This document shows positions 8,008 through 20,000 of a stretch of DNA of 28,075 bases, in pieces. The DNA lies in NCBI GenBank assembly GCA_002503395.1, contig DARQ01000053.1:260-28334 (forward strand), given 5' to 3'. A model generated the notes under the pieces. It made no database searches, was not told the DNA's origin, and worked only from the letters and a program-made list of their open reading frames with translations. This DNA comes from Euryarchaeota archaeon UBA60. Its GTDB lineage: Archaea > Thermoplasmatota > Poseidoniia > Poseidoniales > Poseidoniaceae. Each line of letters begins with the position of its first letter. Position 1 is the first letter of the stretch. The position numbers and the translations under genes were made by a program.

Positions 8008-11000
8008 ATGAAGTTAAATACTACGAAACTGAATAAAACAAGCATTTGGGGCGGAGTCGGCAGTGCCGTATTTCTCGTCCTCCTGATGGCTCTAATGCCA
8101 TTTGGCGGAATAGCAAGCGCCCCCATGGATGAAGTTGATTCCGCTTTGGAATCAGACGCAGCAGAAGCGAAGGCAGATCCCTTTGCCCTACCTGTGGAAT
8201 CCGCTGGAACGATTGAACTGGAAGACCGCGATCCCACGAAAGAGCTGTTGGGAATGAGGGGTCTGACGCAGAAGGGCTATGTCGAGGATAACGGTGACAT
8301 CACCGTACTCACCTTCGACGAACCCATCCACTACGTTGCCGATGGCATCACGTGGGAGGAGATCAACACCAATGTGGTAGCGACTCCTTATGGATGGGAG
8401 GTCAGCGACAACCTGTTCAAGACCAGTTTCGCTGGTGAAGTCGGTGGTGGTGTCGCCATTCAGGCGCACCCCAACGTCGACCCGATAATCGTCGGTATCC
8501 AGCCAATGCTGGTGACCCTAGATATCACCGGAACCGCACCGGAGCCGGTGCACGTCGGACCTACAGAAGAGGCAATATCGACCGGTGGCAACACCATTCG
8601 ATACCCGCTTGCAATGGGCTACGACCTCGACTACCAGGTCGAGAACGGCAAGGTGAAGCAGAACCTGATTATTCGTGACCAGCCGGTCCTCGAAGAGGGT
8701 CAGGAATGGTTCGGACTCTCTGAGATGATCCGTATGCCGGTCGACTACGCTCTATACGTGGGCGAAGTTGTGGTGGGCCAGGAAATTATCATGACCCAGG
8801 AACCCCTGCAAGTTCGCCATATCGAAACCGGAGAACTCCTTGTGGAGTTCCCGACACCGACCGTCATTGAACCCGGCAACTCGGAGTTGCACATGGGAAC
8901 CTACTTCGTTTCCGTGGTCAACGGTGGCCAGGTATTCCTGACAACTGCGGTAGAGAGCAGTTGGCTAATGGACATGAACCGCTCGTACCCAATCAACCTC
9001 GACCCGACTATTCAAGTCCAGCAGAGCGGCGGTACCTATGGTGGTGGATACTGTTATGTCTACTACGGATACTGTTATGACGGCACCTACAGTTACCTGT
9101 ATCGATATTACGCGAGTATCTACTACATACCATGGCACCGATACGACTTCACTGCTCAGAACCTCGGGACTGCAGCATACCCGACCAAGGTCGAGTGGAA
9201 GATGTACCGATCGTACTACTACTCGTACTCCTCTAACAGCGCCACAGCAACCTTCCTAGAGAATTGCGGAACCGATGTTCGCTACAATTATGGCGTCTCA
9301 TCCGCTTCCTGCTCGGGAGACATCACCAAAAGTCTGTTGTCCGGAAGCAACTCTAACGTCAACGAGCGCAAATTGATTTCATCGATTTGGAACAGTAGGA
9401 CCCTGGGCAGTGTTGGATCTGGAACCGGTTGGAAGACCCTGACCGTCTGTAATTCTCAGACCGCCTGCTCCAGCGGAGATGGATTGGTGTTATTCAACGC
9501 CATGAACGGCGGCGGAACCAAGGGTGTTGGGATGATGTACTCGACCTCTACCTACTATTACACCTACTCGTACAATGCCGGTAGCAGCAAGTCCTACTAT
9601 GCAATATCCTATGGTGGAGCAAGTGATACCAATGCACCATCGGCAATGAATTACGCAGCCTATACTGGAATAACCACCTACAAGGAAGGGGCACGAACCT
9701 TCTTCATCGACCTCAAGGATAATTCCGGTATCGACACCACCTCATCCGGTGGCCCATTCATGTACTACAGCGTAGATAACGCCACTTATACCAAGGTCAG
9801 CGCCAGTACCATCGGTACCTGCACCTCCTCGGCAGCTCGGTGCCAGTTCAGGGCTACCACTTCAGCCCTAGCCGAGGGCGACTACGTCACGTACTACTGG
9901 GAATACTCTGACCTCTCAAGCAACAGCAACACAGGAACCTCGCCGAGCGGGGGCTCATCCGGCCCACACTGGTTCCAAATCGACGCGACTGAGGACGCTG
10001 GAAGCGCCAAGAAACTCCAGGTGCAACTGGAACAGCGCAGTGCGTATTCCTCGTACCAGCCCCAGAAGTACTTCGACCAGTTGATGACCTATTACGACAG
10101 CAGTGACGAATTCGTATTCGAGTTCGACACTTCGGATTGTGGAACCGGCTCTCAGAGTTGTTTCTACACCAGTAACTACTACTTCTACCAGATGTGGAAG
10201 ATGCAGTGGACGACTGCCCCTTCAAGCGGATACAACGGCTTTGGCGGAACCCAATCCGGTTCATGGGACATGATGGCAGATATTGATAACGGCTTCATCA
10301 CTTTGACCGCCGATGATGGTCCGGGCATGAACCTGATTTACCTTTACGACAGTAGTGCGAACAGATGGTCGGTAACCGGATTGGATACCTCGACCGGAAT
10401 CGACGAGACTTTGACAGGTGGACTCACCAAGACCAAGCGTGGAACCTACGGATACACCGACCACTACAATATCAAGTTGGACAATATCTATGGGACGGTC
10501 GGCAAATTCGACTTCAATGGAAGTTACTCTTCCAGCCGAGCCAACTGGCTTTGTCAAGGAACAAACGGATTCGTCTACTTCTTCCGCAGTACCAGTTCTA
10601 ACCCTCTTTGTACCAGTGGGTACTACTACGCATACTCGCCTTCGTACAGGTGGACCGGCTTTGCAATAGGCATGGGATACTATGGAAGTATGTCCACGAG
10701 TGGCGGTATGAGCTACAAGGTTACCAAAGTAGCCCCCGAGCCCGACCGCACCGCACCCACTATGGATCACACACCACTTCTCGACAGTCACTCGAAGAAG
10801 AGGACAATCAGCGCGACTATTGTCGATGCTGGCGAGCCACCTACAGGCCTCAACACCTCTCAAGTAATCGGTGTTGGGCCAACTCTGTACTATCGGCAGA
10901 GCGGCACATCCACTTGGTTTGATACTCTGATGAGCCCGGTCGGTAAGACCCGCGCCGAGTGCAAGACTGCATCTTGCGAATGGACTGCGACCTTGGATTC

Positions 11001-14000
11001 GGATTCTGGCGCCGTCGATACCGACTTCATGGAGCGCGGCAAGACGATTGAATACAAACTGTATTCCCGGGATATGAATTCAGACAGTGCCGGAAGCAAT
11101 AGCAGAACGACGTCGGTGATGTCGTTTGAGGTTGGAGACCCGAACAAGGTCTTCGTCGTAGAATGGCACGACCTCGGATACTTCAACAATCAGTATGCAT
11201 GTACCTTCCAGGTGTTGTTGTACGATGAGACCAATGAGATTGAGTTCAAGTACGACACTGGATGCTCGGTCTACTACGATTACGCAACCATCGGCTATCA
11301 GAACTATGCACGCAACATCGGTGCTACCATCGACAACGGTGTTGACGGATATCAGGCTGGAAGCAATGCCTTCAATTCCAACTATCGTATTGCCACCGAT
11401 GGCAGTGCTCACGGTTGGGAGAAGTTCGACCTCGGGGCTACCCCAATCACCAACTACAAGGTGGCGATTCAGGGCTCGAGCAACGGTAACCCAACCGGAT
11501 ATTACTGTGTTTCCTCATACTGGTGGAACACCTACAAGGCTGGCTGTGACGCCAATATAGACCTACCCGATGGCTTCTCGTTCGATTACTTCGGCACCAC
11601 CTTCGACGGCGATAGCAGCAACAGTCGAGTCTTCATCAGCAGATTCGGTGCTATGTACCTGAAGAGCACCAGTTCGACCAGCCCGGAGCGCGCCATGACC
11701 ACATGGTACACCAATATGCCGGAACTTCCATACTCGAGTAATACCTACTCGCGACCAAACCTGATTGCTCCATGGTGGGGCTATTACAGCAGTTATTACT
11801 GCTACTCTACCTCTTCAGTCGACTGTAGCATACGCTACCGTATCATGCCTTTCGAGGGCAAGGGTACGGATGTCGATGCAAGTAGTCTGACCGATGTCGA
11901 TTGGGATTTGCTGGACAGCCCGATAAGGATCAATCCACCCGGTGACTATCTATCGATCACCGGTAACATGAACATCGACGCGGGAGTGGTTGTTCAGGTG
12001 GCTAATGGCAAGGGGATATCATTTGATGGCTCTTGTTCCAACATGAACCTGCTTGGCAACACCACTGATCATATCCTCTTTGAGGGACAGGCTGGCCAGA
12101 CCTGGAAGGGAATGGCTTTCACCGCCGGTTGCAGTTCGGGTACCGACGATAGGCATCTCATAGAATTTGTCGACTTCGCCAACACCAGCGATGCTGCCAT
12201 AAGTGCTGGAAGCCGCCACGGCGCTTCACCTAGCACCAATTCCAACGTCGGCAACTTCACCATGACTGATGTCACCTTCAAGAATGTAGGTTCGGCAGTT
12301 AGCCACGGTAGTGGTGACGGAACAATGTTCATTATAGCAGATGTCGATGTCGAAGACTCGTCAGGAAGTTGTTTCGACTTCCCGACCGATGCTGTTGTAA
12401 CGATGAATGATGTCGATATGGACGGATGTAACACCGGTGGTAGTTCCACAGGTGGAGCGATAGTCAACGACGGCGGTTCGACCGGTGGAAGCCTTTGGGT
12501 GGAAGATGTCACGATTGCCGATTCCTTCGTCAATCTGATTTCCTCGGACCTGGCGTCCATCACCATCATCAACGTTGTAGCAACTCACTCTGCAACCCAA
12601 AGCGGGGTTGCATTGGAAGCATCTGCTGGTGCGACCGGAAGTACGTTGAGTGTAGATGCCATGGATGCCGACGACTACTCCTCGGTAAATATCAATACAC
12701 TAGACAGTTACAACATCACGGACAGTGACTTCGGCGATGCCAACATCGCCATCTCCCCAAACGGTGCCTCAAGTACGGCGTCGGGAGCGCATGGAGATAA
12801 TGCCCTTCTCAACGGTGTCGTCGCAGGCGCCCTGAGCATGGCTCGTACCGCGCCGGAGATGAACAATGTTGACCTTTCAGGAGCATTGACAGTGTCTGGT
12901 AACAGCCCGACCACCAACATGATTTTTGGTGACAATGTCGATGCCGACGGTGTGAGTTTCCAAGGCTGCGGCTATACCTACCTCTTCACTGATATGGACC
13001 TCGACGCCGGCGGCGCCGATTCATACGTGAGCAGTTCCTGTTCGAGCAGCAATGCTCCGAACAGCATCACAATCGATGGGGGTACAATTGCAACGGCGGC
13101 CTCGGGTGCTAACAACGTCATCTACGCGCGCAACTCAAGGGTAACACTCGGATCTGTTGACATCACCGGCATGACGGCCCCTGGTAACTATGTGGCCAAG
13201 GCGTCATCCAACGGCATCATCTCGATGATTGGAGTGACGTGGAATAGCGATGCCTGTGCTGACGCGGACGGCTGGACCGGCGAATCAGACTGCTGGGTGC
13301 AGATATCCTCTAGCAGCGGGGAGATCTTCTTCGGTGGTACTGCTTCGGTAAAGGTATGGAAGAATATCGGAAACGCTACTACTGGCACGATTAAGGACTA
13401 CAAGTCAGGTCATATCGTCAATGCAGAAGTCGTCGATAGCGGCGGCTCAGGATTATTCATTGTCGGTCGTCACATCACCGACAGTAGCGGTGAGGCACAG
13501 GCATGGGTTCTATCTGAATCAGTGTCCGGTATCGGCTTGTCATCGACTGGTTATATCGCTCACAATGTGTTCGGCTACGGCCCTGCTGGAGTCAATGAGA
13601 CCTTCACCACTGATCCATGGTATCCTCTGGTTTCCACTGTACCTACCTTCGGTGTCGGTGATTCGATTGAACTTGAATTGTTCCCGGCTCCTGTCGACCT
13701 TGGTGACGCTAACATGGACTGTTCTTGGTTGGCAAGTAACTCTACCATCGCGGATACCTATGACCCTGATGGAGATGACACTTACGTGTTTGACTCGAAC
13801 ACCATCACCCTCTCGGCCGACCTCGTCTTGGACAGCTGTAATTTCATGTTGAACGGTGCGACCTTGAAGATAAAGAGTGATGCTACCGTTTCGCCTACTC
13901 TAACAGTGAGTGGCGGCTCTTGGATAAAATTGATCGTGGAGCCAAACTCACAACTGATCGGCACCATCCGCGCCCAGAGCAGTTCCTATCCACTGCACCT

Positions 14001-17000
14001 CGATATTCAGGACGGGCTTCTTTGGATTGACGGCGGAATCGTCAAGGACGTAGCCCAGAGCGGTACAACCGGCTCGGCTCTGTACATTGGAACCGGTGCC
14101 ACTTTGAAGATGACCAACGGCGCTAAGATATACGGCCTTGCAGCCAACTCTGATGACATGGCAACCGTCGAGATTGACGGTGGTACTCTGGAAGGGGATG
14201 ATGGCAACATCATCAATACCGGCGGCACCGGAACCGGAATCTGGTTTGAGAACACGAAGTCTGGAATGGCTAACCTAGCTGTCTCTGGGGCTGCAGTAGG
14301 AATCAAATCCTACAACGCCGCACCTCAGTTGGACGGCTTCACGGTTACTGACAGTGATGTTGGAGTAAACCTCTACGGTGGCATGAGTCTACCTACTATC
14401 TACCGCTCGACCTCTCTGTCGGGAATGAATGCAGGATGGGAAACCTATTCCTTCGACATCTCTGGTTTCATGGATAAGGATTACGTGCAACTCGGCTACA
14501 ACAGTATATGGGCCGGCGGTAATGCCCACCCGAGGTATAACTATGCTACCTCCAAGTATTACATGATGACCGACCGAATGTGGGTCGAGTTCGAACTCGA
14601 CCAGGACTCCGATGGTGTTGCTGATGTGACATACAACCACAGTGACCGTGGCACCGGAACCCGCACCTCACCGGGCTACTACAACGCCCACGATGGTGAT
14701 GGTGTTGCAGATGGCCTGGGTCGCGCAGGAAGCGATACCAGCGGCGAGTATTCCGGCTACAATTACTGGGATTGCAACCTATATGCCTATAATCAGAATC
14801 CAGCGTATCAGGATTATGGTTACTGGTATTACTTGACTTATACATATTACGCAAACCAAGTGGGTCTAAGCGGAGCCTACACCCAATCATCAAATGGTTA
14901 CTATGGTGCCGGCTCTGAACCGAATAATTTCGGCTACCGCTGGGATATAGCAGAAGATCTGTCGTCCTCGGCATCGATGTACTACCCATACCACTACTGG
15001 GGCTATTACTACAACGCTTACAATGCCTATAACAATCCGTTATTCTATCCTCCAGAAGGATTCAATGGCCTATTCGGCGGATACAATATCTGTATGGACT
15101 ACTACTACACCGGGTATTCTCCGGGACTATCACAGGCTGGAAACCGGGTTTCCATGCCGATAATCGACATGAACAACGAAGGTGACGGCGCCAATGACCG
15201 AAATGGTGTCGCAATACCCGAGGGCAAAATTGTCGGAGCAACTCTGAATATCGACTTCTTCCACAACCGTGCTGACAACTATCAGGACCGAATAGAGATG
15301 GTCGTGCGCTCGTCGGACGATATCGTGGACCTGGTTAACGAAAATTGGGCACGTGAGGCTGGAACGCCTCTGTTCAAGGACGGAGTAATCGACGATTCCG
15401 ACGTCGGAATCGAGGTTGGTGGCGGCTACGCGGCCGGCGTCTTTGAGAGCATGACCGTTAATTCTCCGACCTCAAGTGGAATGGTGATTACGGGCTCGTC
15501 TTTCGCCTCCGTCGACGGTTTGATCGTCACCAACGGTGATTACTGTGTCCGCACCGGTCTTACTGCAGCAGGCAGAATTGACCTGGACAACTTGAATTGC
15601 CAAGACCAACTAGTTGCTGGAGTTTCCTACCAGCGCGATATCTCGGGCAGTTTCTCCGGTTCGATTACCGGAAGTCTGGGAGCGGCGGTTGAATATGGCT
15701 CAGCGACTACTGCTGATCACGAATTCACTGGTCTGATGCTCAGCGGCAACGCCATAGGTATGAGTATGGGAGGCAAAGGGACATTTACACTAATCGGAAG
15801 TAACTTCGGCAATACCAATTACGATATTGCCGTACCTGGTTCGAGCGAAGTGACCTTCATCGATGGAACAATCGATGATAACAAGACCTCGGTCACGGGT
15901 ACTGGCGTCATCAAGCGCGCGCGCAGTCTAACGATTACCTTGTCCGAGGACACCGATAGCACTGTCAGTACAGTGGAAGGCGCCAACATCTTGTTGATGG
16001 CCGGTGATAGCTCAATCCAAGGTTCATCGACGACCGATGCTTCTGGTATCGCGGGAGGAATCCTGTATACCACAATGGAACGTACCAGTTCAGGTGCAAC
16101 ATGGCCCAACCTAGGTGGCTATTCAGCAGTGACTGCCGCCGAGATTGACTACCAACGCACCGGGGCGAATCAAAAGATGGATTTCCGATACAAGAGTGTT
16201 TCATTAACACTTGACCCGGATGCAGCATCTGTGGGCACAATTACCTTGGAAGAAGCAGATATCATTCCGTATCGTGTCTGTTACTCCTTCACTTCGACAG
16301 CATACGCCATGTTAGCCGGATGTTCGGGCATGACCTCCGGTGGCAGCAAGGCCTACGACAACGATGGCGACGGCACCAACGATGCATGGGAATACGGATA
16401 TTTCGGTGCGACACCAAAAGATATGTCCGGCAAGACAATCCTGATGGACGTGCCTTTCATGTACATACCCAGTGACTCATCGTCATCGACTAAGAATAAC
16501 TGGAACAACACCAACTTGATAATAACCGGTAATTACGACTATTACGGATACCAGCGTTGGACATCGACATATCCTTACAACTCACACCTGTACATGGATA
16601 ACATGAATGCCGTCTCGCTATCTACCACTCAACAGGGAGTAGCTTCAGGAGTGATGTTCGGGTACTTTGCATGGTCTGACATCAATCCATGGATTACCAA
16701 CAGTACGGTTGTTGGACTGTCCGGCATAGCCGCCGGTCGTGAGAACACCAACTGGGATCCAGACCACTTCGTCGTCGCTGACAACACCTTCATCCGCGCC
16801 GGTGGCCCGGGTGCTCCGAAGACCTCTTTCGGCTATCAGGAGATGTGTATCGTCAATTCCGGTATCCACGATGCCATTGTGACCAATAACATCATCAGCG
16901 GTTGTCCGATTTCGATAATGATTAGGAACATTGTCTACACCTATTACTTCACACAGAGCGTGTGGGGGCCTGACGACATGATCATCGAGGGTAACACCTT

Positions 17001-20000
17001 CCTCGACACAGGCACGATTTCGACGTGGTTCTACTTCTCTTACGGAGATGATATCAGCGTCAAGGACAACACTTTCAGCGGTAGCACCGCACCGACCTAT
17101 CAGGTCTATGGCCAGAGTGCCTATACTACAAGATTAACGATCGATGGTAACACGTTCACTTCAGGTGACCAACCGATTTACCTGCGCGGTACACTCGACT
17201 ATGATGTCAAGAATAACGACATCACAGGAAACCGTAATCAGGCACATCCAGGTATCTACACCCTGAACGGCTATGGCTCGATAAGTGGTAACACTCTGAC
17301 CGATGCCGACGGCGGTATCATGATTGACGGTGTACGCAGTGGGCAGTCCCTAACTGTGACCGATAACACAATCGGAACATCCGCTGGCCGCACCGCACCC
17401 GGTGCAATCGGTATATGGGCTGAAGACTGTGGTGCAACGACGCTGGTAACCGGCGGTAACGATGTGACCACCGTCATGAACGGTCTCGTGGTCGATGGCT
17501 GCGCCGTTTCCGATACAGGTTCCAAGTTCACCGGAACCGGTGGTGTCGGCGGCGCCTCTTGGTCTGTCGACGTCATGGAATCCTACTACGCCCCGGGGAG
17601 CCTGAACATCAGTGAGGGTGATTCGGTGCGCTGGAGAGCCAAGGAGTACTTCAACGGGACGCCATACATCCACACAGTTACCTCTGATGCCAATAGTTCC
17701 GAGGTCTTTGACAGTGGTACAATGAATCTGGGTAGCACCTTTGCCTACACCTTTGATAATGCTGGAACATATTACTACCACTGCACTAACCACGCCTCTA
17801 TGACCGGTAGTATCACCGTGACTGCAGGGAGTTCAGCTTCGTTCACCGCCAATGGAATCAATGTGATTTCCTCCGGCAACAAGGTGATATCGCTGAATGG
17901 CACCGAGGTCGGTGGCTACAGCACCGGAGTTTCTATGTCCGGTGGTGGCCTTGAACTGACCGGCGGAGCGAGAATTGCTGGTGTCGGATATGCCCTCTAT
18001 CTAGATGGCGTTGACGTGACCACCAGTGGCGCTAATCTGGATGCCAACGGCACCAGCGGAATCGGCCTTTACCTGACAAACGGTGGAAGTCTGAATTTGA
18101 ACGACTTGAGCACAGGAGCAGGATATGGTGTCTGGACCGATGGTGTGGACTTCAACTGGAATGGTGGAACCGCTTCCGGCGGAACTGCGCTATATGCAGA
18201 AAATCGTGCTGAGGGAGACTTCCAGAACATCACCTTCGACGCAGGTCTGGCAACACAGATACACGCTGGTGCGAATACCATCATCACCAGTGTCGGAAAT
18301 ACTCTGGACAACGCCTCGTTGTGGCTCGACTCAACCGCCGTTATCCATGAGGCTAACCTGTTGACCTTGACTACCGACCGTAACGAGGACTATACTCCGC
18401 TGACACCGCCAACTGCATCCGACGACATCGGTTTGATGATCACCGCTACCGATGGTTCCAAGGCGGCCTTTGTGAGTCCGACCTTCCGCGATACGTCACC
18501 TACCATTGATGGAGACGTCAGCGAGTGGGCGGCTAACCCACTGAACCCATCCGACGACATGATGCCTGGCGTCATGTCGGGAGACGGCACCGACGACATG
18601 TTGGTGACTTGGGATGCGCAAAAGTTGTACATCGGTATCACCGGTACAAACTTGGACAGCGGAGACCTGCAGGTCTACATCGGTCATGGTGCATCGGGAA
18701 CATCAACCTCATTACTATGGGATAACATGCAACACGAATTGCCATTCTTGGCAAACTATGCATTCTGGGCCGAGGACGGCTCAAACCCACCAAAGGATGG
18801 AGACACCACCTATACGTGGGGGCTGAAGAGTTGGTCGACCGGAACAAACACCTGGGCTGACATCTCCGAAGGCTGTACGTGGAGCCAAGACAGCGCCTAC
18901 ATCGGCTGGGCTAGCAACGACGTTACTGAAATCGCAATACCATGGTCATGTATCGGCTCGCCAAACGGCGATGTCCGCATGCTGGCAACTGTATTGAACG
19001 AGGGCGATGGAGAGGTCAACACGGTACATCCTAATCCGGACGACTTCACCCTTGCCGGTGGTAATGAGTCCTTCACTGATACGTTATCTATCACTCTAGG
19101 TCAACTTAACCTCAATGATGGAAACATTGACGACTACCGCCTGGTCTACCGCAGTTACTTAGGTTCCACAACCGCATCCGCCGCCAAGAATTACGATGTA
19201 ATGGTAATCGGCGATGCACCCTGTGAAGAAGATTGGGGGACCATCGGTGACATCAGTATGGCAGCAAATTACGAAGGTAGCATCACCATCGAGCGTGCCT
19301 GCCCATTCATTGCCTCACCTTCCTTCGTAACCGTGACCACCGTCGGCAACAACCTGACTGGAACCGGATACATGGTAGGATTCGAGGATATGCCGATGCA
19401 GACAATCCCACTTACACCTTATGGAATTGATATACAGACCTCTGCTATCGACATAGAATGGGTAATCACCGACCATCCGAACCCAATGTTCGCCCCGACC
19501 ACCCTGCTAGAATACTACCAGTGGGGAGTCAAGGGAGTGGACACGGTTGGAGTAGACCATGATGATAACGAATCAACGCCTGATTATCCAATGCCTATCG
19601 GTGATAATCAAGCTGTGAATCTAACAGTTCTGCCAAATCAGTTCGGTAACTACAACGTCAAGTTGACGATTACGGATGAGCACGGATTGACCGACACCGG
19701 TTACCTGACCGTCATTGTCCTACCAATCAACGACGCACCGATTATCTGGAACTTTGCTCATACCAACAACAACCTCGCCCTAGGATTCACTCCATATGGG
19801 ACTTGGTCGTCATATGGATTGTCTAACGTGCCAGTATTCACCACCAACAGCAATAGTTATGAAAACGTCGCCGATGAGGGACATGGAACCGTACCTTACA
19901 AGTTGGGAACTGCGGTCTTTGGTTTGACTACCGATACCACCTACATCTACGATCAGTTGAACGAGCAGCCACAAGCATACACTTGGGGCGCCAGCGTTCC

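Noticed and set aside
10261..10863. 200-codon open frame on the minus strand
   Set aside because: It is fully inside the giant gene; composition and lack of motifs mark it as a shadow of the plus-strand frame.
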